64,000 nt of DNA from Nocardiopsis ansamitocini (GCF_030268225.1 NZ_BSQG01000002.1:496001-560000), one strand, 5' to 3'. Shown: positions 1-8,464, counted from the first letter of the stretch. Numbers and translations: made by a program. The notes: generated by a model from the letters alone, not told the origin.

Positions 1-269
1 CATAGTGGAGCAAGGGTCGCGAGCGTGCTCTGCACGTCGACGCGTACGTCACCGGTGGAGACCGGCCGGGCGAACGGGTCGGCGAAGGGAAGCCCGGGGT
101 CCAGGTCGTCGTCGACCAGCAGGCCCCAGACGCGTCCGAAGGTCACGTGACCGACGAGGTCCTCGATGTCGACACCCCGATACCGTAGGGCGCCGCCCTC
201 CTTGTCGGGTTCGGCGATCTCGGTCTCGAACGCCACGACTCCTTCGAGTCCGGGTTTGAAGTCCGACAT
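1..269 (-). CDS. Citrate synthase 2, N-terminal part (runs off the left edge)
   Basis: Only the first 89 codons lie in the window, so the catalytic His/Asp residues cannot be seen. The translated N-terminus (MSDFKPGLEGVVAFETEIAE, then ALRYRGVDIEDLVGHVTFG and RVDVQSTLATLAP) is characteristic of actinobacterial citrate synthase 2, which condenses acetyl-CoA with oxaloacetate at the entry to the TCA cycle. The ATG at 269 follows a good GGAGG site. It is divergent from pdxH, the same pairing known from Streptomyces, which supports both calls. No frameshift is seen in the visible part. Confidence 0.85.
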   Translation of the reverse strand, partial: MSDFKPGLEGVVAFETEIAEPDKEGGALRYRGVDIEDLVGHVTFGRVWGLLVDDDLDPGLPFADPFARPVSTGDVRVDVQSTLATLAPL

Positions 270-413
270 ACCGGTTTCCTCCGTCTCCTCGATCCAGGGG
301 CAAGGGTGGCCCCGTGAACCGCTTGGGATTTTTCCAATGACACGCGAGGTGTCGTCAATGGCGGTGCCGCCACGATGGCGTGCGCCCCACAGGTCGTGTG
401 AGGATGCAGCACT

Positions 414-1076
414 GTGAACCATTGTGACCCTGCTGAGCTGCGTGAACCTTATGACGGTACGCCGTTGTCCGGTTCTGGGTTGTCTCAGCACCCTATGGAG
501 CAGTTTCATGCCTGGTTTACCCAGGCCCGCGACGCGGGCCTCGTCGAGCCCAACGCGATGGTTCTGACGACGGTCGATCCTTCCGGTTCCCCCCGTGCGC
601 GGACCGTCCTTTTGAAGGGTTTCGACCGCTCTGGCCTGCGGTTTTTCACTAACTACCGATCGCGCAAAGGGGTGGCCATGGCCGGTGATCCGCGTGTCTC
701 GGTGGTCTTTCCCTGGCACCAGATGCGCCGTCAGGTGATCGTCTCCGGCCGTGTCGAACGTCTCACCGATGGAGAGAACGACACCTATTTCGCACGACGT
801 CCCAGGGGTTCACAAATCGGGGCATGGGCGAGTGAGTACCAGTCCTCGCCAGTGGCCGATCGCGCGCAGCTCGACGCCCGCTATGCGCGCCTCGCGGCGA
901 AGTGGGCACCGGACGAATCGATCCCCAGGCCGCCCTACTGGGGAGGTTTTCGCATCCTCCCCGAGGAAGCGGAGTTCTGGCAGGGGCGCAACGATCGAAT
1001 GCACGACCGTTTCCGCTATCTCCGTACGTCGGGTGAGGGCGACGCGGAATGGGCGATCGACCGCCTCTCGCCATGA
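414..1076 (+). CDS. pdxH: Pyridoxamine/pyridoxine 5'-phosphate oxidase
   Basis: FMN-dependent cytosolic oxidase that converts pyridoxine or pyridoxamine 5'-phosphate to pyridoxal phosphate, the last step of vitamin B6 salvage. The 220-residue protein has the usual family length. Visible family motifs are RTVLLKG near residues 63-69 and YRSRKG near 81-86 (FMN binding), RPRGSQIGAWAS near 129-140, and the C-terminal FWQGRNDRMHDR block. I use the GTG at 414 because it gives the normal N-terminal length; an in-frame ATG at 495 would remove the first helix. It is followed by a weak intrinsic terminator and a separate promoter region for the iron regulator. Confidence 0.93.
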   Translation: MNHCDPAELREPYDGTPLSGSGLSQHPMEQFHAWFTQARDAGLVEPNAMVLTTVDPSGSPRARTVLLKGFDRSGLRFFTNYRSRKGVAMAGDPRVSVVFPWHQMRRQVIVSGRVERLTDGENDTYFARRPRGSQIGAWASEYQSSPVADRAQLDARYARLAAKWAPDESIPRPPYWGGFRILPEEAEFWQGRNDRMHDRFRYLRTSGEGDAEWAIDRLSP

Positions 1077-1078
1077 AA

Positions 1079-1100
1079 CCCCGGCTGGGCGGGGATTTTT
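1079..1100 (+). terminator. Weak intrinsic terminator after pdxH
   Basis: A 5-bp GC stem (CCCCG at 1079-1083 with CGGGG at 1090-1094) is followed immediately by A and a T5 tract, directly behind the pdxH stop codon. Confidence 0.6.
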
Positions 1101-1336
1101 GTGTCCGATTCGTTAAGTGTCGTGCGTCACACTTGGCGGAATTGGGGTGGCCGTCGCCACGCTATGATTGGACCCATCGGTGGCCGTTTCCACGGCCGGG
1201 GCGCATCACGGTCGAACCGGTGCAACACCGCTCATCCCAGGGTGCGCGACCTTGCCGGAACAGTCGCGCACTGGCCCGTGTTGAGACAACTGCCGCGTTG
1301 ACTGCTCTCAACGGGCCCACGGAGGGAGGGAGAGTC

Positions 1337-2047
1337 TTGACCGCACACGGACTCATCGACACCACGGAGATGTATCTCCGTACGATCTTCGAGCTCGAAG
1401 AAGAGGGCATCGTCCCGCTTCGGGCGCGCATCGCCGAACGGCTCCAGCAGAGCGGCCCGACGGTCAGCCAGACGGTTGCACGCATGGAACGCGACGGACT
1501 GCTGCGCGTCGAGAACGACCGTCACCTGGTCATGACCGAGGAAGGCCGCAGGCTGGCCACGCAGGTCATGCGCAAGCACCGGCTCGCCGAGCGACTGCTC
1601 GTGGACGTCATCGGCCTCCCCTGGGAGGACGTGCACGTCGAGGCGTGCCGTTGGGAGCACGTCATCTCCGAGGCGGTCGAGGAGCGTCTGGTCGGCCTCC
1701 TCAAGGGGCCGTGGGCCTGCCCGCACGGCAACCCGATTCCCGGCCTCGACGAGCTCGGGCTGGAGGATTATTCCCCCGAACCCTTCTCGGGCACCACGAT
1801 CGTCCCTATGGTCGACATCGCCACCGGCGCGGAGTCCACGGTCACGGTCCGCCGTATCAGCGAGCAACTCCAAAGTGACACCGAGGTAATGCTCGTTCTC
1901 AAGCGCGCTGGGGTACAACCCGAAGAGGAAGTTACACTCATCGCGAGTGATGACGGCGTGCGAGTGATTGGTGGTACCACCGAGGATGGCGAGTCGACCG
2001 AACTGCCCAGGCAGGTCGCAAGTCATATCTTCGTCGCCAAGCCGTAG
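1337..2047 (+). CDS. ideR: DtxR/IdeR-type iron-dependent repressor
   Basis: Fe(II)-activated transcriptional repressor of iron-uptake genes. The 236-residue protein has three DtxR parts: an N-terminal winged helix (residues 1-72, with RIAERLQQSGPTVSQTVARM), a dimerisation/metal domain (MRKHRLAERLLVDVIGL) and a C-terminal SH3-like domain. Metal ligands of the DtxR type are present: Met in TTEMYLRTI, and Cys, Glu and His in EACRWEH. The Cys marks it as iron-type rather than MntR-like. The frame is open upstream to 1049, but the TTG at 1337 has a GGAGG site and gives the exact family N-terminus, so the longer start is rejected. No iron box is visible in this window. Confidence 0.9.
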   Translation: MTAHGLIDTTEMYLRTIFELEEEGIVPLRARIAERLQQSGPTVSQTVARMERDGLLRVENDRHLVMTEEGRRLATQVMRKHRLAERLLVDVIGLPWEDVHVEACRWEHVISEAVEERLVGLLKGPWACPHGNPIPGLDELGLEDYSPEPFSGTTIVPMVDIATGAESTVTVRRISEQLQSDTEVMLVLKRAGVQPEEEVTLIASDDGVRVIGGTTEDGESTELPRQVASHIFVAKP

Positions 2048-2238
2048 CCGGGGGACGGCAGGTCACGTGGGTGCTCCGCGAGATGTCATGTTGCTCTGCG
2101 GATGTGTTCCCGCTGTTGCTACGCTCGCTGCATGGCGTGGGCCAGTCGGCATGAAACTGCAAACGCCCACTACGCGGGGGCGATGCGGGTTGCGTGGGTC
2201 ATCATGAGTACGTTCCGTGACGGCGAGGTGGCTGCGCT

Positions 2239-4488
2239 ATGAAGCGTTGGGGGGAAGCCTTCTACGGCGACAACGCGCTTGCTGGAGCCGAGGTTCTGGA
2301 GCAGGCGCAGATCGCCGTAGTGGTACTGGACCGCTTCAGTAACCTCCGTTACTGGAACGAATTCGCGCGCGACCTCTTCGGGTTCGTCGGCGGACGCGAC
2401 TACCTGGGCGCCTCGCTGCTGGACATCGGCATCCACGAGGCGGACCACGAACAGGCCGGACAACTGGTCCGCCGCGTTCTCAAGGGCGAGTCCTGGGAGG
2501 GAACCTTCGCCGTCCTGCGCGGCGATTCCACCTGGATCCACGTCCGGGCCACCGCCGTCCCGACGAAGCACCCCTCCGGTGCGGTCGAGGGCGTGATGCT
2601 CTTTGCGAGCGAGGCCCTGCGCAACGGTCGGGTGGAAGAACAGTACGGCCTGCTCGACCGGATCGGCCGACGCCTCGCCGGTTCGCTGGAGTTCAGCGCC
2701 ACCCTCAAGGCCGTGGCCGAGATCCTCGTCCCCCAGTTCGCCGACCACTGCTTCATCGACCTCTACGACCACGACCGCCTGGTGCGCCGTGTCTCGGTGC
2801 ACGCCGAGGGGTGGAGCCCGCCACCGGCCAGCTGGGTCGACGTCGGCGAAGAGGTCCGCTATCCCGATCACCACTTCGTCTACAAGGCCATCCGGCGCCT
2901 GGAGACCGTGGTCGTGGGCGACTACGTGCACAGCAGCGACGTGGCCCCCAACGAGCGTTCGGCCCGAGTCTCGGAGCAGGTGGGGGTGACCTCCGCCGTT
3001 GCCGCGCCGCTGCGGGCCCGCGGTGAGGTGCTGGGCGTGCTCACCCTCGCCCTGTCCGCGCTCAGTGCCCGCGACAAGACCGACTACGACGGTTTCGACC
3101 GTGACCTGGTCGGTGCGATCGCCTCCCGGGTTGCGCTGGCCATCGACAACGCCCGGTTGTTCGAGGAGGAGCGCACGACCGCGCTCGCTTTCCAGAACAG
3201 CTTGCTGCCGCGCGACTTCCAAGATTTCGACGGCCTCTCCATCGCGCACCGCTACACCCCCGCCAAGCCGCTGGAGGTCCACGGACACGGCATCCAGACC
3301 CAGGTCGGCGGCGATTTCTACGATGTCATCCCCCTGTCCGCGGGCCGCGTGGGAATCGTCATCGGCGATGTCGAGGGCCGCGGACCGCACGCCGCCGCCG
3401 TCATGGGCCAGTTGCGCGCCGCACTCCGCGCCTTCGCGCAGGCCGACCGCGAGCCGGGCGACATCCTGCGCGCGCTCGACGAGTGGGTACGCCAGCTCGG
3501 TACGCCCGACGACGAGGGCGGAACCTGGGTGCCCAGCGTCAGCTGTCTCTACATGGCCTACGACGCCTGGTCCCGGGAGCTCTCCTACGCCAACGCGGGC
3601 CACTCGCCTCCGTTGCTGATCTGCGACGGTCGGGTCGAGGACCTGGAACTCCAGTTCCGGGACAAACTGCTCGGGGCCAAGCACAAGGGCGTCCCCGGGG
3701 AGTCCGTGTACCAGCAGGCCACGCTGACCCTGCCACCCGGAGCCACCCTGCTGCTCTACACCGACGGGTTGGTCGACCGCCGGCTGCCCGGGCGGGCCGT
3801 CAACGTCGAGCACTCGCTGGACATCCTGCACGAGCGGGTCCGTGAGGTCGCCGACAAGGACGTCGAGCAGATCGCGGTCGTCGCCGACAACGCCGTTCCC
3901 GGTGAGATGGAAGACGACACCGCGCTGCTGGTGGTGCGCTCCCACCCCGAGGAACTGGCTCTGCAACAGGGATGGTTCCCGGCCGAAGCCCCCACTGTCG
4001 CCGAGGCGCGTCATCTCGCGTCCACCACCTTCAAGGAATGGGGAATGGACCGCGACCAGGCCGAATTGGCCTGCCTGCTGGTCTCCGAGATCGTCACGAA
4101 CGTCGTCATCCATGCCACCCCGCACCCGGTCAGCCGCGAGTTCACCGAGAACGGTGTGAAGGACTCCGACGGTCCGCCGGAGCTCGACGGCTTCGACGAC
4201 TTCGACGAGGACTGGTCGGATCTGCTGGAGGAGAGCTCCGCCGGCGAGCCCGAGGACTCGTCGAGCAGGGAGTTCCTGATCCGGTTGCGCCGCGGCGGAA
4301 ACTCGGTGTGGGTCGAGGTCTTCGACCACGACCTGCGGCTGCCCCGCATCCGCAAGGCAGGGGCCGACGACGAAGGCGGCCGCGGTCTCTACCTCGTCGA
4401 CCAGTTGGCCTCGCGCTGGGGATCGCGTCCCACGCCTGAGGGCAAGGCCGTCTGGTTCGAGATTCCGATGCACGGCGAGGACGAGTAG
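2239..4488 (+). CDS. PAS-GAF-PP2C (SpoIIE) phosphatase with C-terminal HATPase domain
   Basis: Predicted soluble signalling protein of the RsbU/SpoIIE class, which dephosphorylates anti-anti-sigma factors in partner switching. Domains in order over 749 residues: PAS (about 15-130), GAF (about 145-310), PP2C phosphatase (about 330-545; metal-site motifs GGDFYDV, GDVEGRGP, LLLYTDG and DDTALLVV) and an RsbW/HATPase_c kinase-like domain (about 575-745; N-box SEIVTNVVIHA and GGRGLYLVDQLASRWG). The ATPase domain is split by an acidic Asp/Glu-rich insert of about 45 residues. No adjacent anti-sigma antagonist gene is present, so its target is unknown. The ATG at 2239 is the first good start before the PAS domain. 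Confidence 0.85.
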   Translation: MKRWGEAFYGDNALAGAEVLEQAQIAVVVLDRFSNLRYWNEFARDLFGFVGGRDYLGASLLDIGIHEADHEQAGQLVRRVLKGESWEGTFAVLRGDSTWIHVRATAVPTKHPSGAVEGVMLFASEALRNGRVEEQYGLLDRIGRRLAGSLEFSATLKAVAEILVPQFADHCFIDLYDHDRLVRRVSVHAEGWSPPPASWVDVGEEVRYPDHHFVYKAIRRLETVVVGDYVHSSDVAPNERSARVSEQVGVTSAVAAPLRARGEVLGVLTLALSALSARDKTDYDGFDRDLVGAIASRVALAIDNARLFEEERTTALAFQNSLLPRDFQDFDGLSIAHRYTPAKPLEVHGHGIQTQVGGDFYDVIPLSAGRVGIVIGDVEGRGPHAAAVMGQLRAALRAFAQADREPGDILRALDEWVRQLGTPDDEGGTWVPSVSCLYMAYDAWSRELSYANAGHSPPLLICDGRVEDLELQFRDKLLGAKHKGVPGESVYQQATLTLPPGATLLLYTDGLVDRRLPGRAVNVEHSLDILHERVREVADKDVEQIAVVADNAVPGEMEDDTALLVVRSHPEELALQQGWFPAEAPTVAEARHLASTTFKEWGMDRDQAELACLLVSEIVTNVVIHATPHPVSREFTENGVKDSDGPPELDGFDDFDEDWSDLLEESSAGEPEDSSSREFLIRLRRGGNSVWVEVFDHDLRLPRIRKAGADDEGGRGLYLVDQLASRWGSRPTPEGKAVWFEIPMHGEDE

Positions 4489-4501
4489 CCGACCCCCCGG
4501 A

Positions 4502-4527
4502 CGCCGGCCCCGTTCCAGGGGCCGGTG
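4502..4527 (+). terminator. Hairpin terminator after the SpoIIE-type gene
   Basis: Stem CCGGCCCC (4504-4511) with GGGGCCGG (4518-4525), extended by two outer pairs, loop GTTCCA. There is no T tract. It lies 13 bases after the stop codon. Confidence 0.55.
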
Positions 4528-4630
4528 CCCCGCGAAAACCCTCCCGGGGACGGGCTTCCTCCCGCGTTGCTCGGCGGTGGGGTGGTCCCGGGTGCGCTGG
4601 GGCGGATCTCCGCGGGGCGAGTTCCGGTCG

Positions 4631-4879
4631 TCATGAAGTGAAACTGACCTGCCGGCGGCCGATGAGGAACCACAGCAAGGCTCCGATCAGGGGGGCGCAG
4701 ATGATGAAGATGATCCACACCACCTTCATCCCGCCACTCACCCGGGACCCCAGGATGCTGATCAGGGCGGCGATGATCAATCCGATAACGACCACGGCCG
4801 CTGCCAGGGTTCCTACCATGGCGAGGACCACGAGGGTGGTCTCGGCGGGGGAGTTGGTCGTCAACGCGGTGAAGAGCAT
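4631..4879 (-). CDS. Small PLDc_N-type membrane protein
   Basis: An 82-residue protein with two transmembrane helices. It fits the phospholipase-D-nuclease N-terminal (PLDc_N) family of small membrane proteins: a first hydrophobic helix, then a GGMKVVWIIFIICAPLIGALLW helix-turn ending in a short basic tail. The biochemical role of this family is unknown, and no phospholipase domain follows. The ATG at 4879 has an AAGGGA site about six bases upstream, so it is preferred over the in-frame ATG at 4909. The promoter is probably in the palindrome-rich DNA around 5100-5160. Confidence 0.65.
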   Translation of the reverse strand: MLFTALTTNSPAETTLVVLAMVGTLAAAVVVIGLIIAALISILGSRVSGGMKVVWIIFIICAPLIGALLWFLIGRRQVSFTS

Positions 4880-5112
4880 ATAAATCCCTTTTTCGTTCGG
4901 AGCCGGCATGCGGGGGCGACGCCGTCGTCGACGTGGCGTCGCGATGGGTGATCGTCGTGTGCGGGCGCAAGGTGCGGGTTCTTCGTCGTGGGAACGGGCG
5001 GTGGTGGCCGCGCGGCCGGGCCGGTACGGGTAGGCCCGCGGCCCCGTGTCGCCGTTGACCCGGGGTCATGAACGGAGGATCCTTGTTCATGCATGACAAA
5101 GTACCCTGTAAC

Positions 5113-5126
5113 GCAAGGTACCTTGC
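5113..5126. promoter_or_regulatory. Perfect 14-bp palindrome, probable repressor operator
   Basis: GCAAGGTACCTTGC reads the same on both strands. A degenerate partner (AAAGTACCCTG) lies about ten bases to the left. The GTAC-centred form resembles PadR-family operators; this is inference, and no PadR gene is in the window. Confidence 0.45.
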
Positions 5127-5143
5127 AGGAGACACGCCATTAG

Positions 5144-5160
5144 TGTGACATGTTGTCACA
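5144..5160. promoter_or_regulatory. Perfect inverted repeat TGTGACA-N3-TGTCACA
   Basis: Two 7-base arms separated by TGT. The TGTGA/TCACA ends resemble a CRP-type site, but the spacing is 7 instead of 6 bases, so a TetR- or GntR-type operator is equally possible. Confidence 0.45.
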
Positions 5161-5577
5161 GTTCGTGTTCGCTGGGGGGCAGGAGGCGCGGATTCCGCGC
5201 TCCGACGGTTCTCGGCCTGCCGCATGGGCGGACGCGGGATGGCAGATCCCGGCCGAAGGGCTCGGTGCGTCCTCTCGGCGGCGCAGTCCTGGCGGAAAGA
5301 GGAACAGGGGACCGTCGGCCCCGTGGGCGGGAAAGCCGCCGGAAGGGATGCGGTCCTCTCCGGTCCTTCGGTGGCGTGGCCTGGGAACAACTCTCACCTG
5401 GGCCGGTGTCGCCCCACCCGTGGATAGGGCAAACGGACCGCCGGATCGCGGCGACCCGGGCCGACTCGTTGCGTGCCCGCGTGGTCCGCTCGTACGGAGC
5501 TTCGCCTCGGCCGACCCAGTTGCGTCGTCGCGCGCGTGCTCATCGGCGTACGACTGCCTCGGGGCGACGCACGTCGG

Positions 5578-5745
5578 TCAGCGAGTCTGATACGCCCACA
5601 GCAGCAGCACCACGATGATGAAGAACAGCACCAGGCCGCCCGTGGTCCACGGGACGTGGACGCGTCTGCGCAGCCAGCGGATTCCCAGGATCACGAAGAT
5701 GACCAGGAGGCCGAGGACGATCGCGCCGTCGTAGGAGCCGCTCAT
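5578..5745 (-). CDS. 55-residue two-helix membrane protein
   Basis: The frame from the ATG at 5745 encodes 55 residues: a short polar start (MSGSYDG), a hydrophobic helix (about 8-21), a strongly basic loop (RWLRRRVHV), a second hydrophobic helix (about 37-51) and YQTR. The positive loop between the helices predicts a cytoplasmic hairpin turn. The codons show the strong GC3 bias of real genes in this genome. The upstream ribosome site is weak. It lies 39 bases beyond the acyl-CoA dehydrogenase stop region on the same strand and may be co-transcribed as the downstream gene. Function unknown. Confidence 0.5.
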   Translation of the reverse strand: MSGSYDGAIVLGLLVIFVILGIRWLRRRVHVPWTTGGLVLFFIIVVLLLWAYQTR

Positions 5746-5784
5746 GTCAGGGGGCCTTTCGCCGGGGCTCGCAGGGGTGTGGCG

Positions 5785-6927
5785 CTAAAGGCCCAGAGAG
5801 CGGCCCACGATCTCCTTCATGATCTCGGTGGTGCCACCGAAGATCGAGTAAACGCGGACGTCCTGCCATGCCTTTGCCACGGGGTACTCCATCATGTACC
5901 CATACCCGCCGTGGAGTTGCAGGCACCGGTCCATGACCTTGTTGCAGAGTTCACTGGTCCACCACTTGGCCTTCGCCGCGTCCTCGACGGTGAGTTCGCC
6001 GCGATTGTGCAGCGTGATGGCCCGGTCCACGTAGACGCGGGCCAGGTCCACCTCGGTGGCGAGCTCGGCGAGGACGAAACGGGTGTTTTGGAACGTGCTG
6101 ATGGGGTGGCCGAAAGCGGTCCGCTGGGTGCAGTAGGCGATCGTCGCGGCGAGGGTCTGTTCGGCCGCCGCCGTGGCGGAGACGGCGATGGACAGCCGCT
6201 CCTGGGGCAGGTTGTTCATCAGGTGGACGAAGCCCTGGTTCTCCCGGCCGATCAGGTTCGTCGCCGGAACGCGGACGTCGGTGAAGAACAGTTCGGCGGT
6301 GTCCTGTGCCTTGAGTCCGATCTTGTCGAGGTTGCGTCCCCGGCCGAAGCCGGGCATACCGCGCTCCACCGCGATCAGCGAGAGGCCGTGCGCCCCCGCG
6401 TCCGGCGCGGTCACGGCCACCACGATGACCAGGTCGGCGTTGATGCCGTTGGTGATGAAGGTCTTCTGTCCGTTCAGGACGTAGTCGGCACCGTCGCGCA
6501 CAGCGGTGGTCGTGATGCCTTGGAGGTCGCTGCCGGCACCCGGTTCGGTCATGGCGATGGCGGTGATGAGCTCCCCGGAGGAGAAGCCGGGCAGCCAGCG
6601 GCGCTTCTGCTCGTCGGTGGTCAGCTCCACGAGGTAGGGCGCGTTCACGTCGTTCTGCAGCCCGAAGCCCAGGCCGCTCGCGCCGACCCGGCAGATCTCC
6701 TCGGCGAGGACCGTGTTGAAGCGGTAGTCGGTACTTCCCGACCCGCCGAACTCCTCGGGGACGCCGAGCCCGAGCAGGCCCATCTCTCCTGCCTTGCCCC
6801 ATACCGCGCGCGGCACGATCCCGTCGGCCTCCCACTGCTGGTGGAAGGGGACGACCTCGCGCTTGAGGAACTCGGCGACCGAGTCGCGGAACAGGTCGTG
6901 CTCGGTCTCGAACAGCTCGCGCCGCAT
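5785..6927 (-). CDS. Acyl-CoA dehydrogenase (long-chain/isovaleryl-type catalytic base)
   Basis: FAD-dependent flavoprotein that introduces the 2,3-double bond in acyl-CoA, the first step of beta-oxidation. The 380-residue length and three-domain fold are typical; ACAD signatures are AMTEPGAGSDLQGI (near 125-138) and the C-terminal LHGGYGYMMEYPV. The MCAD-position base Glu is absent (IFGGTTEIM), whereas Glu243 in LPQERL sits where long-chain and isovaleryl enzymes carry theirs. The ATG at 6927 follows GAGGAGG; a TTG at 6942 would overlap that ribosome site. It is divergent from a thiolase gene, which fits fatty or branched-chain acid breakdown. Confidence 0.9.
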   Translation of the reverse strand: MRRELFETEHDLFRDSVAEFLKREVVPFHQQWEADGIVPRAVWGKAGEMGLLGLGVPEEFGGSGSTDYRFNTVLAEEICRVGASGLGFGLQNDVNAPYLVELTTDEQKRRWLPGFSSGELITAIAMTEPGAGSDLQGITTTAVRDGADYVLNGQKTFITNGINADLVIVVAVTAPDAGAHGLSLIAVERGMPGFGRGRNLDKIGLKAQDTAELFFTDVRVPATNLIGRENQGFVHLMNNLPQERLSIAVSATAAAEQTLAATIAYCTQRTAFGHPISTFQNTRFVLAELATEVDLARVYVDRAITLHNRGELTVEDAAKAKWWTSELCNKVMDRCLQLHGGYGYMMEYPVAKAWQDVRVYSIFGGTTEIMKEIVGRSLGL

Positions 6928-6970
6928 GGACTGCCTCCTCAACGCCCGTCCTCGTTCTCGGCCACGTTAA

Positions 6971-6985
6971 CCGAATCGGGTTCGG
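6971..6985. promoter_or_regulatory. Operator-like palindrome, copy 1
   Basis: CCGAATCGGGTTCGG: arms CCGAA and TTCGG. It lies 44 bases before the acyl-CoA dehydrogenase start and matches the copy at 7263-7277 at 13 of 15 positions. Confidence 0.55.
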
Positions 6986-7262
6986 CTTGATAGGGGTGTC
7001 GTCTTCGGTGCCGCCGTTCCCCCCGGGGCGTTCAATGCGTCCTTCGGGGGCAGGGACGCGGTTCCCGGTGGCAGTTCACCCCTGTCGCGTAGTCGTGCAG
7101 GAGGATTGTCGCTCATCACGGGGTTCGGAATGGGCCGAACGCCGCAACCGCAAAGCCCCTGTCGAAAGACGGGCGGGGTCAAGAGGAGGCGGCCGGTACT
7201 CGGGCGCACGGCCGCTGCTGCCGTGCAGGCCCGCTCTCCGGCGGCTTGCCTTCCCCTCTTGG

Positions 7263-7277
7263 CCGAATATGGTTCGG
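7263..7277. promoter_or_regulatory. Operator-like palindrome, copy 2
   Basis: CCGAATATGGTTCGG, with the same arms as copy 1. It lies 37 bases before the thiolase ATG, in the core promoter zone. Confidence 0.55.
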
Positions 7278-7314
7278 TTTATTGGGTCCGACCACCACTC
7301 TCCAGGAGAAAGCC

Positions 7315-8457
7315 ATGGCTGAGGCATTCATCGTCGGGGCGGTCCGCACCCCCGTGGGAGTCCGCAAGGGGGCGCTGGCCGCCGTGCACCCCGCGGACAT
7401 GGGAGCACACGTCCTCAAAGAACTGGTCAGGCGCACCGGCATCGACCCCAGCGCGGTCGAGGACGTGATCATGGGGTGCGTCAGCCAGGCAGGACCGCAG
7501 GCGCTGGACCTGGCCCGCACGGCGTGGCTGTCGGCCGGCCTGCCCGAGAGCACGCCGGGTGTCACCATCGACCGGCAGTGCGGTTCCTCCCAACAGGCCG
7601 TGCACTTCGCCGCGCAGGGCGTCATGTCCGGCACCCAGGACCTCGTGGTGGCCTCCGGTGTCGAGAACATGGGCATGGTCCCCATGGGCGCCAACGTGCA
7701 GTTCGCGCTCGACAACGGGCTCTCGCTCTACGGGGAGGGGTGGGCCGAGCGTTACGGAACCCAGGAGATCTCGCAGTTTCGCGGTGCCCAGTTGATGTGC
7801 GAGAAGTGGGGCTACGAACGCGAGGACCTGGAACGCTACTCCCTGGAGAGCCACCGCAGAGCGGCAGAGGCCCGCGAGGTGGGGCGCTTCGACGCCGAGA
7901 TCGTCCCGCTCGCGGGGGTGTCCCACGACGAAGGGATCCGTCCCGACACCACCCTGGAGAAGATGGCCGGCCTCACGCCGCTGCGCGAGGGGTGGGCGCT
8001 CACCGCGGCGGTGGCCAGCCAGATCTCGGTGGGCGCCGCAGCGGTGCTGATCGCCTCCGAGCGCGCCGTGGCAGAGCACGGCCTTGTCCCGCTGGCCCGG
8101 ATCGTCCAGCTCTCCCTGGTGGGCGACGACCCGGTGTACATGCTCACGGCGCCCATTCCCGCCACCCGCGTCGCGCTGCACAAGGCCGGCCTCGGGATCG
8201 GCGACATCGACGTCACCGAGATCAATGAGGCATTCGCGCCGGTTCCCATGGCCTGGACCGAGGAACTGGGCGCCGACCCGGCCACCGTCAACCCCAACGG
8301 CGGTGCCATCGCCCTGGGACATCCCCTGGGCGCGACCGGGGCCGTCCTCATGACCAAGCTGGTCCATGAGCTCCGGCGCAGCGGTGGCCGTTACGGGCTC
8401 CAGACCATGTGCGAGGGCGGCGGGCAGGCCAACGTCACCATCATCGAGCGGGTGTAG
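7315..8457 (+). CDS. Acetyl-CoA C-acyltransferase (thiolase)
   Basis: Cytosolic thiolase that cleaves 3-ketoacyl-CoA (or condenses acetyl-CoA). The 380-residue protein has the full catalytic set: nucleophile Cys89 in DRQCGSSQQ, NEAFAPV, the His of GHPLGATG and the second Cys of CEGGGQAN. The ATG at 7315 has an AGGAG site. The N-terminus MAEAFIVGAVRTPVG is standard. The FadA or acetyl-CoA acetyltransferase distinction cannot be settled from sequence alone. The divergent acyl-CoA dehydrogenase and the shared operator suggest degradation. It ends at a strong bidirectional terminator. Confidence 0.92.
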   Translation: MAEAFIVGAVRTPVGVRKGALAAVHPADMGAHVLKELVRRTGIDPSAVEDVIMGCVSQAGPQALDLARTAWLSAGLPESTPGVTIDRQCGSSQQAVHFAAQGVMSGTQDLVVASGVENMGMVPMGANVQFALDNGLSLYGEGWAERYGTQEISQFRGAQLMCEKWGYEREDLERYSLESHRRAAEAREVGRFDAEIVPLAGVSHDEGIRPDTTLEKMAGLTPLREGWALTAAVASQISVGAAAVLIASERAVAEHGLVPLARIVQLSLVGDDPVYMLTAPIPATRVALHKAGLGIGDIDVTEINEAFAPVPMAWTEELGADPATVNPNGGAIALGHPLGATGAVLMTKLVHELRRSGGRYGLQTMCEGGGQANVTIIERV

Positions 8458-8464
8458 CCGGCCC

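Larger units (their letters stand above)
4880..5577. other. Gene-free stretch with two perfect palindromes
   Basis: I see no convincing gene here: open frames on both strands lack ribosome sites, family motifs and normal residue composition. The stretch is GC-rich except around 5090-5165, where two palindromes lie close together (described separately). It probably holds the promoter of the small membrane protein gene at 4631-4879. Confidence 0.5.
6928..7314. promoter_or_regulatory. Divergent promoter region between acyl-CoA dehydrogenase and thiolase genes
   Basis: 387 bases with no supported gene. It contains two almost identical 15-base palindromes, one close to each gene, consistent with joint repression of both promoters. 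Confidence 0.55.

Noticed and set aside
338-356. TGACAC/GTGTC inverted repeat between citrate synthase and pdxH
   Set aside because: Only five-base arms; expected by chance in a region of this length.
1049-1336. Upstream in-frame extension of the iron repressor
   Set aside because: It overlaps pdxH and its terminator and lacks homology; the TTG at 1337 with GGAGG gives the family N-terminus.
2170-4473. Long open frame on the minus strand opposite the PP2C gene
   Set aside because: Its residues are the antisense image of the PP2C gene (Asp/Gly/Val/Leu-rich, no motifs) and it has no ribosome site; a by-product of GC bias.
5473-6990. 505-codon open frame on the plus strand opposite the acyl-CoA dehydrogenase
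   Set aside because: Antisense to a clear enzyme gene with all family motifs; no domain or ribosome site.
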